Origin: Rubrobacter xylanophilus DSM 9941
Lineage (GTDB): Bacteria > Actinomycetota > Rubrobacteria > Rubrobacterales > Rubrobacteraceae
Direction of reading: 5' to 3'
Assembly: GCF_000014185.1 (NCBI RefSeq)
Contig: NC_008148.1
Span: 1,178,001 to 1,242,000, forward strand
DNA: 64,000 bases
Made by a program: the position numbers and the translations under genes. Position 1 is the stretch's first letter. Each line of letters starts with the position of its first letter. Positions 56,401 through 64,000 of this stretch are shown here, one piece after another. The notes under the pieces are model-generated. The model worked only from the letters and a program-made list of their open reading frames with translations, had not been told where the DNA came from and made no database searches.

Positions 56401-57771
56401 ATGGAGGCATCTGGGATGAGAAGGAATGAGGAGGCGAGGAAGGAGGGGGGCGAGAAGCTTGGGGTTCTGCTCGTTGGGGTGGGAGGGGCGGTTGCCACCA
56501 CCTTCATGGCGGGCGTCGAGCTCATAAGGCGGGGCTTTGGGCGGCCTGTTGGGTCCCTGAGCCAGCTTGGCAGGCTTGCGCTCTCCCCGGACGGGGAGGA
56601 TCGGAGGAGCATAAAGGAGCTCTTGCCGCTTGCCTCGATGGAAGAGCTTGTGTTTGGGGGCTGGGACATCTTTGGGGAGGACTGCTACGAGGCTGCGGTG
56701 GGGGCTGGGGTTTTGAGCAAGGAGCATTTGGGGCTTGTGAGGGACGCCCTCAGGGAGGTTGAGATCTTCGAGGGGGTCTTCGAGCGGCGCTTTGTGAGCT
56801 CTCTTGAGGGGGATCACACCAAGGAGGGGCAGTACGAGAGCCTCTTTGAGGCGGCCTCGCTTGTGCGGGAGGAGATCCGCGCTTTCAAGAGAAAGAGCGG
56901 GGCGGGGAGGGCTGTGATGATCAACTGCGCCTCGACGGAGGCCCACATCGAGCTCGAGGAGGAGCGGTGGGGCAGGGTTCACAGAAGCGTTGAGGACTTT
57001 GAGCGGGCGCTGAAAGAGAACAAGAGCCACCCGGCCATCCCCCCCTCTGCGCTCTACGCCTACGCGGCCATAGAAGAGGGGGTGCCCTACGCCAACGGCA
57101 CGCCCTCCCTTGGGGCGCACAGTGCGGCCTTGAAAGAGCTTGCCGAGCACAGGGGCGTTGCCATAAGCGGCAAGGACTTCAAGAGCGGCCAGACCTTCAT
57201 AAAAAGCGCCCTTGCCCCGGCCATAAAGGCCAGGATGCTTGGGATGGAGGGGTGGTTTTCGACCAACATCCTGGGCAACCGGGACGGGCTGGTTCTGGAG
57301 GCTCCGCAGAACTTCAAGAGCAAGGAGCTCACAAAGCGCTCGGTGCTCGATGCCATTCTGGAGCCCGAGCTCTACCCCGAGCTCTATGGGGAGCTCTACC
57401 ACAGGGTGGAGATAAACTACTACCCGCCGCGGGGGGACGCCAAGGAGGGCTGGGACAACATAGACATCTTTGGCTGGCTTGGCTACCCGATGCAGATAAA
57501 GCTCAACTTTCTGTGCCGCGACTCCATACTGGCTGCGCCCATAGTGCTTGACCTGGCGCTCTTCATGGACCTTGCCCAGAGGCTCTCCTATGGGGGCGGG
57601 GGGGTTCAGCGGTGGCTCTCGTTCTACTACAAGAGCCCCATGGTTGGGGAGGAGGCCAGAGAGAGGCCGGAGCACGACCTCTTTGCGCAGCTGCTCATGC
57701 TGAGGGGTGCGCTCAGGGAGATGGCCGGCCTCTCCTCCGCTTCTCCCTGCGATCCCTCCTCCCTCAAGTGA
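56401..57771 (+). CDS. ino1: myo-Inositol-1-phosphate synthase
   Basis: A 456-residue NAD-dependent enzyme converting glucose 6-phosphate to inositol 1-phosphate, the first step to DIP. The NAD loop is GVLLVGVGGAVATT (21-34). VMINCASTEAH, SGKDFKSGQTFIKSALAPAIKARML, ILGNRDGLVL and KSKELTKRSVLDAIL contain the family's catalytic lysines. Start ATG 56401 behind AAAGGAGG. Its codon use differs from neighbours: CTT, GTT, TTT and GCT are frequent, giving a lower third-position GC. This hints at transfer. It is divergent from the fused DIP-synthesis gene. Confidence 0.95.
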   Translation: MEASGMRRNEEARKEGGEKLGVLLVGVGGAVATTFMAGVELIRRGFGRPVGSLSQLGRLALSPDGEDRRSIKELLPLASMEELVFGGWDIFGEDCYEAAVGAGVLSKEHLGLVRDALREVEIFEGVFERRFVSSLEGDHTKEGQYESLFEAASLVREEIRAFKRKSGAGRAVMINCASTEAHIELEEERWGRVHRSVEDFERALKENKSHPAIPPSALYAYAAIEEGVPYANGTPSLGAHSAALKELAEHRGVAISGKDFKSGQTFIKSALAPAIKARMLGMEGWFSTNILGNRDGLVLEAPQNFKSKELTKRSVLDAILEPELYPELYGELYHRVEINYYPPRGDAKEGWDNIDIFGWLGYPMQIKLNFLCRDSILAAPIVLDLALFMDLAQRLSYGGGGVQRWLSFYYKSPMVGEEARERPEHDLFAQLLMLRGALREMAGLSSASPCDPSSLK

Positions 57772-57847
57772 GGCGGTGGAAATACGCCCTCGGGGCTTTA
57801 CAATAGTCCGGGAGAAAGCGCCGGATAGCACGAGAGGTGAGACCACG

Positions 57848-58150
57848 GTGGTTACCGAGGAGCGAGTCAGGGACCAGCTGAGGAACGTCATAGACCCGGA
57901 GCTCGGGATGGACCTCGTCGAGCTCGGGCTCATCTACGACATCGGCATCCACGACGAGGGCCGGCACGTGGACGTCACCTTCTCCCTGACCAGCCCCATG
58001 TGCCCGGTGGGGGACCTCATCCAGGAGCAGGTGGAGACGGAGGTGCTCTCCATAGAGGGGGTGGAGACGGTCAACGCCCAGCTGACCTTCGAGCCGATGT
58101 GGAACCCCGACATGATGAGCCCGGCCGCGAAGCTCTTCTTCGGGCGCTAG
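57848..58150 (+). CDS. DUF59/MIP18-family Fe-S assembly protein, copy 2
   Basis: A 100-residue paralogue of the protein at 37168-37470, with VIDPELGMDLVELGLIYDIGIHDEG, SLTSPMCPVGDLI and an identical C-terminus WNPDMMSPAAKLFFGR. The DNA of the last ~70 bases, including the stop, is the same in both copies. Start GTG 57848 with GAGAGGTGAG upstream. It stands alone behind ino1 rather than beside ferredoxins. Both copies keep the loop cysteine, so both should be active in cluster delivery. Confidence 0.9.
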   Translation: MVTEERVRDQLRNVIDPELGMDLVELGLIYDIGIHDEGRHVDVTFSLTSPMCPVGDLIQEQVETEVLSIEGVETVNAQLTFEPMWNPDMMSPAAKLFFGR

Positions 58151-58180
58151 GGAAGGGGCGGGCATTTCCCCGCCGGACGG

Positions 58181-58220
58181 AGCGGCCCCGGCCTCTCGCG
58201 TATGGGAGGCCGGGGCCGCT
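58181..58220. terminator. Perfect 15-bp GC hairpin after DUF59 copy 2
   Basis: AGCGGCCCCGGCCTC (58181-58195) and GAGGCCGGGGCCGCT (58206-58220) pair perfectly around a 10-nt loop, 30 nt after the DUF59 stop. It has no T tract but is the most stable hairpin in the window. It abuts the first codons that show DNA-glycosylase similarity. Confidence 0.75.
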
Positions 58221-58223
58221 CAT

Positions 58224-58823
58224 CTGCTTCGCTGCGGGGACGCGCAGATCTCGGCCCTCGTCCGCAGGATCGGGCCGCTCGGCGAGGAGGAGCGGTCCCG
58301 GGGGCGGCCGGAGGACCCCTACGGGGCGCTCGTGCGGACCGTGGTCGGGCAGCAGCTCTCCGTCGGGGCCGCGCGCAGCATCTACGCGCGGCTGTGCGCC
58401 CGCTTCGGGGGGCGCCCGCCGCTCCCCGGGGAGCTTGAGGCCGTCCCGGACGAGGAGCTCCGGGCCTGCGGGGTCTCGGGGGCCAAGGCCCGCTGCCTCA
58501 GGGAGCTCGCCCGGCGGGTCCTGGAGGGCGGTTTGCCGCTCGAGGAGCTGCGCGGCCTCCCCGACGGGGAGGTGATCTCCGCGCTCACCGCCGTGAGGGG
58601 CATCGGGCGCTGGAGCGCCCAGATGTTCCTCATCTTCCACCTCCGGCGCCCCGACGTGCTCCCGGCCGCAGACCTCGGGATCCGCCGCGCGGCGGCCCTG
58701 CTCTACGGCCTCCCCGAGCTGCCCGCAGAAGAGCTGCTCGAGCGCCTCGCCGCTCCCTGGCGGCCCTGGCGCACCACCGCCTGCCTGTACCTCTGGCGCT
58801 CCCTCGACGCCCTCCCCGCCTGA
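58224..58823 (+). CDS. DNA-3-methyladenine glycosylase II-like (HhH-GPD)
   Basis: A base-excision repair glycosylase. ALVRTVVGQQLSVGAARSIYARL, the helix-hairpin-helix LTAVRGIGRWSAQMFLIF and the catalytic Asp in AADLGIRRAAALL are present. Family similarity begins with HLLRCGDAQISALVRRIGPLG, upstream of the first canonical start (GTG 58332). No ATG, GTG or TTG lies in frame between the preceding gene and 58332. CTG 58224 is listed here; ATT 58164, with AGGGAAGGGG before it, is another option. Starting at 58332 would lose about 36 residues. Confidence 0.85.
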   Translation: MLRCGDAQISALVRRIGPLGEEERSRGRPEDPYGALVRTVVGQQLSVGAARSIYARLCARFGGRPPLPGELEAVPDEELRACGVSGAKARCLRELARRVLEGGLPLEELRGLPDGEVISALTAVRGIGRWSAQMFLIFHLRRPDVLPAADLGIRRAAALLYGLPELPAEELLERLAAPWRPWRTTACLYLWRSLDALPA

Positions 58824-58913
58824 GGAGGCGGGCGCGAGCCGGTATCATGCTCCCCTGTCCCGGGCCTCTCCCGGGAGAGCGGACGTCCCATCGGACCGAG
58901 CGGAGGGAGGGAG

Positions 58914-59318
58914 ATGAAGCTCTCGGAGGTCAGCGTCAGGACCGGCCGGCGCTACGAGTTCGTCAGCATAACCGAGGAGGTGCGCCGCGCGGTCGCGCGG
59001 TCGGGGGTGCGGGAGGGGGTGTGCGTCGTCTCCTCCTCGCACACCACCGCCGCGGTCACCGTCAACGAGGACTACGACCCCGACGTCGCCCGCGACCTCA
59101 CCGCCGCCAGCGAGGCCCTCATAAACGCCCTCGACGTGAGCTTCGAGCACGCCGAGGGCAACAGCGACTCGCACCTGCTCGCCAGCCTCTTCGGGCAGTC
59201 CGAGACCCTTCTGGTGCGGGACGGGGAGCTGCAGCTCGGGCGCTGGCAGGGGGTGTTCCTGGCGGAGTTCGACGGCCCCAGAGACCGGACCGTCCGGGTG
59301 GCGGTCTTGGCGGGATAG
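58914..59318 (+). CDS. UPF0047/YjbQ family protein
   Basis: A 134-residue protein of the YjbQ family. The signature SSSHTTAAVTVNEDYDPDVARDL is complete, with GNSDSHLLASLFG and LGRWQGVFLAEFDGPRDR following. The family shows weak thiamine-phosphate-synthase activity in E. coli but its main role is unresolved. ATG 58914 with GGAGGGAGGGAG upstream. The 197 nt after it, up to NDH-2, hold no gene I can support. Confidence 0.92.
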   Translation: MKLSEVSVRTGRRYEFVSITEEVRRAVARSGVREGVCVVSSSHTTAAVTVNEDYDPDVARDLTAASEALINALDVSFEHAEGNSDSHLLASLFGQSETLLVRDGELQLGRWQGVFLAEFDGPRDRTVRVAVLAG

Positions 59319-59515
59319 AGGGCGGTGGAGAAGCTCGCGGCGGCCATCCTCTCCGCGTGGTCGTCCCGGAGACCCGCGACCGCTTCCGGCGGTTAGAGCG
59401 CGAGGCATGAGCCGTCCCGGCCGCGGGTAGAAAAATCCCCGGAATGGGGCGACAATAGCTCACTCCGCAAGGCGTGGAAGTCGTAGACCGCTCTCTGGCC
59501 GGGAGGTTTCGCCAC

Positions 59516-60922
59516 ATGAACAAGCTGGCAAGGGGGGGCCTGATCCTCGGCGGGACGGCCCTCGGGCTCATGGCGCTCAGGAGGTTTCTGAACCCGCCTC
59601 CCCGCTACGCCCCGTGGGAGAAGCCGCGCTACCGGGACTTCGAGAAGAAGGTGCTCATCGTCGGCGGGGGCTTCGCCGGCTACACGGCGGCCAAGACTTT
59701 GTGCGAGCTGGTGCGTGACCGGGACGACGTGGGCGTCCTGGTGCTCTCCCGGGAGAACTACTTCACCTTCTGGCCCATCGTCCCCGAGGTCGTCAGCAAC
59801 GACGTGGACGCCCACAACGTCGCCCAGCCGCTGCGCCGGGCGCTCATCACCGCGGGGGCCAGCTTCCGGCGGGCCCGGGTGCAGAGGGTCGTCCCCGAGC
59901 GCAACGTGGTCGTGGCCGAGGGCGACATAGAGTTCCCCTACGACCAGCTCGTCATCGCGGTCGGCGGGCAGCCCAACTTCTTCGGCATCCCCGGGGTGGA
60001 GGAGCACGCCCTCAGCATGCGCGGGCTAGAGGACGCTGAGCAGATCCGCAACCGGGTCATCGAGCGCTTCGAGGAGGTCTCCCTGATCCGGGGCGAGATC
60101 CCCGAGTCCAAGCTGACCTTCGTCGTCATCGGGGGCGGGGCCACGGGGGTGGAGGTGGCCTCCCAGATCCACACCCTCGTGCACGAGCACCTGGCCTCCG
60201 ACTACCCAAACATAGACCCCAACCGGGTGAGGATCTACCTCGTCGAAGCCCTCCCGGAGATCCTGCCGGAGCTCGACCCGGCGCTGCGCAAGGCCGCCCG
60301 CAACCGGCTCTACCGCCAGCGGATAGAGGTGCTCACCAACACCCTGGCCGAGGAGGTGACCGCCGACTGCGTCAGGCTCAAGGGCGGCGGCGAGATCTCG
60401 TCGGAGAACGTGATCTGGACGGCCGGCAACCGGCCCAACGCCGTGATCCAGAGGCTCGGCCTTCCCTACGACGAGAAGAACGGCATAAGGGTGGACGAGT
60501 ACCTGCGGGTGGAGGGGCACCGGGACATCTGGGCCATCGGCGACTGCGCGGCCATCCCGGACGTCCGGCAGGAGGGCAAGATAGTCCCGCCCAACGCCCA
60601 GGCCGCCGTGCAGGAGGGGAAGACCGTCGCCCGCAACGTCCTCGCCGTGCTCGACGGCCGCGAGGACGAACTGGAGCGTTTCGAGTACAAGCCGCTCGGC
60701 CAGCTTGTGGAGCTCGGCAGCGACTTCGCGGTGAACGAGGTCATGGGGGTCCGGTTCTCCGGCTTTCTGGCCGCGCTTTTCTGGCGGCTCGCCTACCTGG
60801 TGCGCCTCACCAGCCCCCAGAGCAAGGCGCGGGTGGCGGCGGACTGGATCGTCAGCTTCTTCCTCCGCCCGGCCGTCACGCAGGTTAGGGGGGCCAGAAA
60901 CAACGCGGACGACCGCACTTGA
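59516..60922 (+). CDS. Type II NADH dehydrogenase (NDH-2)
   Basis: A 468-residue membrane-associated flavoprotein that oxidises NADH and reduces menaquinone without pumping. A short N-terminal hydrophobic segment is followed by the FAD loop VLIVGGGFAGYTAAKTL and the NADH loop FVVIGGGATGVEVASQI. WTAGNRPNAV and IWAIGDCAAIPD complete the fold; a C-terminal amphipathic segment (FLAALFWRLAYLVRL) attaches it to the membrane. Start ATG 59516 with GGGAGG 9 nt upstream; GTG 59474 is less likely. It could feed quinol to NarGHI. Confidence 0.92.
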   Translation: MNKLARGGLILGGTALGLMALRRFLNPPPRYAPWEKPRYRDFEKKVLIVGGGFAGYTAAKTLCELVRDRDDVGVLVLSRENYFTFWPIVPEVVSNDVDAHNVAQPLRRALITAGASFRRARVQRVVPERNVVVAEGDIEFPYDQLVIAVGGQPNFFGIPGVEEHALSMRGLEDAEQIRNRVIERFEEVSLIRGEIPESKLTFVVIGGGATGVEVASQIHTLVHEHLASDYPNIDPNRVRIYLVEALPEILPELDPALRKAARNRLYRQRIEVLTNTLAEEVTADCVRLKGGGEISSENVIWTAGNRPNAVIQRLGLPYDEKNGIRVDEYLRVEGHRDIWAIGDCAAIPDVRQEGKIVPPNAQAAVQEGKTVARNVLAVLDGREDELERFEYKPLGQLVELGSDFAVNEVMGVRFSGFLAALFWRLAYLVRLTSPQSKARVAADWIVSFFLRPAVTQVRGARNNADDRT

Positions 60923-60995
60923 GCGAAGGGGCCAAAGGTGCTAACTTAGCCGGCGGCGAGCAGTAGGTGATGGTACTCGACGCGGGAGACCCCGG

Positions 60996-61562
60996 ATGAC
61001 CCTAGCCAACCAGCTCACGCTGGCGCGCCTCGTGGCGGTCGTGCCGCTCATGATCGCCCTGTACGTCCCGTTCCCGGGCAACCGCACCGTCGCGCTCCTG
61101 CTCTACGTCGCCGCCATCCTGACCGACTACTTCGACGGCATCGTCGCCCGGCGCTCCAACAAGGTCACCGGCTTCGGAAAGCTCATGGACTCCATCGCCG
61201 ACAAGGCGCTCATCGTCTCCGTCTTCTTCGCGCTGGTGGACCTCGGCCTCATGGCCTCCTGGATGGCCGCCATCATGGTGATCCGGGAGTTCGCCGTCAC
61301 CGGGATGCGGATGGTCGCCCTGGAGGGCGGCGAGGTGATCGCCGCCAACCGCTGGGGCAAGGCGAAGATGAACGCCCAGAGCCTCGCGGTGTTCGTCCTG
61401 CTGCTGGGGCATGCCGGCCTGTGGATGCCCGGCCTCCTGGTCGAGGCGGGCTGGTGGCTGATGGTGGTCGCGGTGATCCTGACGCTCGTCTCGGGCTGGT
61501 CGTACCTGAAGGACACCCCGCGGATCCTCTCCATCCAGTCCCGGCGCGACCAGCGGCTCTGA
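60996..61562 (+). CDS. pgsA: CDP-diacylglycerol-glycerol-3-phosphate 3-phosphatidyltransferase
   Basis: A 188-residue membrane enzyme of phosphatidylglycerol synthesis. The CDP-alcohol phosphotransferase motif is complete: D44, D47-G, A-R, G, D65 and D69 in TDYFDGIVARRSNKVTGFGKLMDSIADK. About five TM helices. MRMVALEGGEVIAANRWGKAKM is typical of PgsA. ATG 60996. A distant relative of the C-terminal domain of the DIP enzyme at 54857-56167, but with a normal lipid-synthase layout. Confidence 0.93.
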   Translation: MTLANQLTLARLVAVVPLMIALYVPFPGNRTVALLLYVAAILTDYFDGIVARRSNKVTGFGKLMDSIADKALIVSVFFALVDLGLMASWMAAIMVIREFAVTGMRMVALEGGEVIAANRWGKAKMNAQSLAVFVLLLGHAGLWMPGLLVEAGWWLMVVAVILTLVSGWSYLKDTPRILSIQSRRDQRL

Positions 61563-61608
61563 AGGCCCGCAAAACGGGGCTCCAAAACCTGTAGAATCGT
61601 CGCTTGTC

Positions 61609-62469
61609 ATGACCCAGGGTGCCGACAGACGCCTGCTCGCGCCTGCCGACGTGGAGGCGGTGCTGCGCCGGGCCGCTGAGTTCAACGCCCGGCGGTGGGA
61701 TCGCTCCCGCGCCGGAGGGCAGCCGGTGGCCCCCGAGGCGGTGGTGCGGGCGGCGGGGGTGGCCGGCATCCCGGAGGAGTGCGTCCGGCGGGCGCTCTGG
61801 GAGCTTGACGCGGAGCGGGCGGCCGACCCCCCGACCCTCCCCAAGAGGCTCTACGGCTCCTCCCGGATAAAGGTCCGCCGGGAGCTGCCGCACCCGCGGG
61901 AGGCCGTGGAGGACCACGTGGAGTCCCTGGCCCGGATCGAGCACGGCCTGAAGCTCAGGATGAGGAACCCCGGCGTGCTGGTCTGGGACCCGGGGAGCAC
62001 GCTGGGGGCGGTGCGGCGGGCGCTGGACCTCTCCGGGGGGCACGCGCTGCTGAAGACGCGCTCCGTGGAGCTGCGGGTCGAGGAGCTGGGGCGCGACCGG
62101 TGCGCCGCCGCGCTCTTCGCCGACGTCTCCAACCAGCGGGCCGAGTGCCTCACCCTGGCCACCATCCTGGGCGTCACCCTCGCCATGCTCTTCGTGCTCG
62201 CCGGCTTCCAGAACGGCTTCTTCATGCTCGGCGTCCTGCCGGCGTTCGCGGCCCCCCTCGCCGGCTTCAGGCTCTTCTACCTGCGGACGCGGGCCGAGGT
62301 GCGGCGGCAGCTCGAGGCGCTGCTCGACGCCGCCGAGGCGGGCCCCCGGGAGGAGGCGCCGCCCCCCGACCGCGCCGGTCGCCCGCCGGGACACATCCAG
62401 GGGCTCGAGCCGATACCCCGCTTCGCCCCGCAGCGCAGGCGCGAGGGCGGGGGCCGGGGCGGCGAATGA
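61609..62469 (+). CDS. Membrane protein of unknown function
   Basis: A 286-residue protein. The first ~70 residues are helical and resemble a small regulatory or dimerisation domain common in actinobacterial proteins (DVEAVLRRAAEFNARR ... IPEECVRRALWEL). A middle alpha/beta region follows, then two adjacent TM helices (TLATILGVTLAMLFVLAGF and GFFMLGVLPAFAAPLAGF) and a cytoplasmic basic, Pro-rich tail. I do not recognise the family. ATG 61609. It stands between pgsA and a PfpI-type gene. Confidence 0.75.
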   Translation: MTQGADRRLLAPADVEAVLRRAAEFNARRWDRSRAGGQPVAPEAVVRAAGVAGIPEECVRRALWELDAERAADPPTLPKRLYGSSRIKVRRELPHPREAVEDHVESLARIEHGLKLRMRNPGVLVWDPGSTLGAVRRALDLSGGHALLKTRSVELRVEELGRDRCAAALFADVSNQRAECLTLATILGVTLAMLFVLAGFQNGFFMLGVLPAFAAPLAGFRLFYLRTRAEVRRQLEALLDAAEAGPREEAPPPDRAGRPPGHIQGLEPIPRFAPQRRREGGGRGGE

Positions 62470-62533
62470 TCTGCTAAAACTTCTGCGTTAGCGGCGCGCA
62501 GTAAGAGGAGAGCTTCCGAGAGGAGGGTCCGCC

Positions 62534-63052
62534 ATGAGGCTGCAGGGAAAGAGGGTCGCCGTGCTGGTCGCCGAGGGGTTCGAGGATCTGGAGTACTGGG
62601 TCCCGCTCATGCGGCTGCGGGAGGAGGGGGCAGAGGTGGTCTCGGTGGGCCCGACCCTGGACCCGGTGCGCGGCAAGAACGCCCTGCAGGCCAGGGCGGA
62701 CGTCACCCCGGAGCAGGTCGACGCCTCGCAGCTCGACGGGGTCGTGGTCCCCGGGGGCTGGGCCCCGGACAAGCTGCGGCGCTACCCCGAGATCACGGGC
62801 CTCGTCCGGCGGGTGCACGAGCGGGGCGGGATCGTGGGGATCATCTGCCACGGCGGTCTGGTCGCCATCTCCGCCCGGATCGTCGAGGGGGTGCGGGCGA
62901 CGGGCTCGCTCGGCATAAAGGACGACCTGGAGAACGCCGGGGCCGTCTGGGTGGACAAGCCGGCCTTCCGGGAGGGCAACCTGGTCTGGGGCCGGGTCGT
63001 GCCGGACATCCCCGACTTCTGCCGGGAGCTGGTCGCCGCGCTCGCCGGGTGA
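62534..63052 (+). CDS. DJ-1/PfpI family protein
   Basis: A 172-residue flavodoxin-like protein. The nucleophile elbow is GIICHGGLVAI with the reactive cysteine followed by histidine; the acidic partner is in AEGFEDLEYW. VVVPGGWAPDKLRRYPEI is a family mark. PfpI/YhbO proteins act as glyoxalase III, deglycase or chaperone-type stress proteins. ATG 62534 with GAGAGGAGGG upstream. Exact activity is debated for the family. Confidence 0.92.
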   Translation: MRLQGKRVAVLVAEGFEDLEYWVPLMRLREEGAEVVSVGPTLDPVRGKNALQARADVTPEQVDASQLDGVVVPGGWAPDKLRRYPEITGLVRRVHERGGIVGIICHGGLVAISARIVEGVRATGSLGIKDDLENAGAVWVDKPAFREGNLVWGRVVPDIPDFCRELVAALAG

Positions 63053-63095
63053 GGCAGCCCGCCGGCGCCGTCTGCGGCGGTAGTAGAATAGGGGC

Positions 63096-63539
63096 ATGAA
63101 GAGCCTCGGCGCGGTGGTCCTAGGGGTGCTCCTGGCGCTCCTGCTGGGGCTTCTGCTGGTGTTCGGCATCTTCGCCCCGGTGCTCACGGCCATCTTCGGC
63201 CTGCAGGGCGGGGTGGACACGCTCGGCGCGACCGGGGTGCCCACGGTGCTGGTCGCCTTCGCCGCGGCCTTCGGCTTCTACTTCGGCGGGATGGCGGCGG
63301 GCTACTACGCGCCCGCCCGCCGGCGGCTGCACGGGGTGGCGGTCCCGGCGGCGGCCTTCGTGATCTCCCCGGCGCTGAACCTGCTCTCCGGCAACGGCGC
63401 CTTCCCCGGGCTGGAGAGCGCGTGGGCGGCGGTCGCCGTCGGCGCCGTACTGGCGATCTCCTTCGGCGCCTCCTACGTCGGCGCCCGGCGCGGCGAGTCG
63501 CTGCAGCGCTACCACGAGAGCCTGAGGCGCCGCGGCTAG
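63096..63539 (+). CDS. Four-helix membrane protein of unknown function
   Basis: A 147-residue hydrophobic protein with about four TM helices and a basic C-terminus (QRYHESLRRRG). Small-residue motifs (FGFYFGGMAAGYYAP, AISFGASYVGAR) suggest tight helix packing. Not similar to a family I know. ATG 63096. Its stop codon overlaps that of the convergent gene (CTAG). Confidence 0.75.
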   Translation: MKSLGAVVLGVLLALLLGLLLVFGIFAPVLTAIFGLQGGVDTLGATGVPTVLVAFAAAFGFYFGGMAAGYYAPARRRLHGVAVPAAAFVISPALNLLSGNGAFPGLESAWAAVAVGAVLAISFGASYVGARRGESLQRYHESLRRRG

Positions 63540-64000
63540 CGGGCCTGAACCCCGAGCATCAGGCGTCCCTGGGCGTCTACCCGGGCGTTGGGCTGGTTCT
63601 CCGGCGGCTTTATCTCCTCGGGGGAGTCGCCGGTCCCGATGAGGTAGACCCGGGGCTCCTCGACGCCCTCGGTGGGGTCCGAGACGTAGCGCCGCCAGCC
63701 CACCTCCTCCCACACGAAGGTCAGCACCGGCTTGCCGCCGTTCTCCTCGTCGATGCGGGCGTGCACCCGGGGCAGCCCGAGCGCCTTGGAGATGGAGGCC
63801 ACCGCCCGGGCGTGCTCGCTGGTGTTGAAGAGCGCGATGCCCTCCCGCAGCCGGCGCTCGGGGTCGGAGAGGCGCCGCAGCTTGTCCAGCGCCTTCTCGA
63901 GCTCTTCGGCGTTGCGCCGCCCCTCCTCCCGGGCCTGCTCGAGCTCCCGCCGCAGGCCCTCGATCTGCTCCTGGGCGAGGAGCTTCTCCGCCTCCAGCTC
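63536..64000 (-). CDS. Coiled-coil protein, 5' end beyond the window
   Basis: The frame is open to the window edge, so the gene is partial; 154 codons are visible. Residues nearest the edge form a strong coiled coil (ELEAEKLLAQEQIEGLRREL ...), followed by a domain with GIALFNTSEHARAVASISKALG, VHARID and FVWEEVGWRRYVSD, and a Pro-rich tail. An internal GTG at 63802 is probably not the true start. Function unknown; such layouts occur in actinobacterial cell-envelope or structural proteins. Confidence 0.7.
   Translation of the reverse strand, partial: ELEAEKLLAQEQIEGLRRELEQAREEGRRNAEELEKALDKLRRLSDPERRLREGIALFNTSEHARAVASISKALGLPRVHARIDEENGGKPVLTFVWEEVGWRRYVSDPTEGVEEPRVYLIGTGDSPEEIKPPENQPNARVDAQGRLMLGVQAR

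Noticed and set aside
56393..56419. Short upstream frame (8 codons) at the ino1 ribosome site
   Set aside because: Its ATG is only about 2 nt from the GGAGG core, too close for efficient initiation; the spacing fits ATG 56401 much better.
59319..59410. Short coding-like remnant after the YjbQ gene (PETRDRFRRLEREA)
   Set aside because: Too short, no ribosome site, and no recognisable family; could be a decayed gene end but I cannot support it.

Overview
The window is very GC-rich, gene-dense bacterial chromosome. Starts are often GTG or TTG, and many neighbouring genes share 1-8 nt. The gene content points to a thermophilic actinobacterium of the Rubrobacter type, probably Rubrobacter xylanophilus. 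The strongest clue is a di-myo-inositol-phosphate (DIP) pathway: inositol-1-phosphate synthase beside a fused cytidylyltransferase/CDP-alcohol transferase. A polyphosphate-type glucokinase, an M29 aminopeptidase and an F420-type PPOX protein fit. The species name is an inference; no rRNA or marker gene is present. I see no tRNA, rRNA, CRISPR array, IS element or prophage, and no gene-free stretch longer than about 300 bases.

Layout. 0-3.6 kb: FAD oxidoreductase, histone-deacetylase-like protein, DUF72 protein and prepilin peptidase. 3.6-17 kb: a long leftward type IV pilus locus (pilB, pilT, pilC, a sigma factor, four minor pilins, major pilin), followed by an RDD membrane protein, a GGDEF-EAL protein and a TauD-like dioxygenase. 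A second pilT diverges to the right. 17-20.6 kb: aminopeptidase, small protein, HAD phosphatase, folE and glucokinase. 20.6-25.9 kb: a leftward iron operon (FTR1, P19-like lipoprotein, ferric ABC transporter) behind a Fur-like box. 26-32 kb: a five-gene glycoconjugate operon. 32-34.7 kb: metabolic genes. 34.7-43.7 kb: hemerythrin-like, Ric, ferredoxin, SufT-like, RnfC-like and cupin genes around a Crp/Fnr regulator. 43.9-52.9 kb: narK-narGHJI. 53-64 kb: MscS channel, Nudix hydrolase, a DnaA-box cluster, the DIP genes, a second DUF59 gene, a DNA glycosylase, NDH-2, pgsA and small proteins.

How it fits together. The pilus locus holds its assembly and retraction motors, pilins and probably its own sigma factor, next to a c-di-GMP enzyme. 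The iron operon joins an FTR1/P19 ferrous-type system to an Fbp-type ferric system. The 34.7-52.9 kb block combines nitrate respiration with proteins expected to handle NO damage and low-potential electron transfer. It includes a ferredoxin with a Cys/Tyr exchange, a cysteine-free redoxin and a three-gene RnfC-like/FdxA/NuoI-like unit. That block is the best candidate for an undescribed system.
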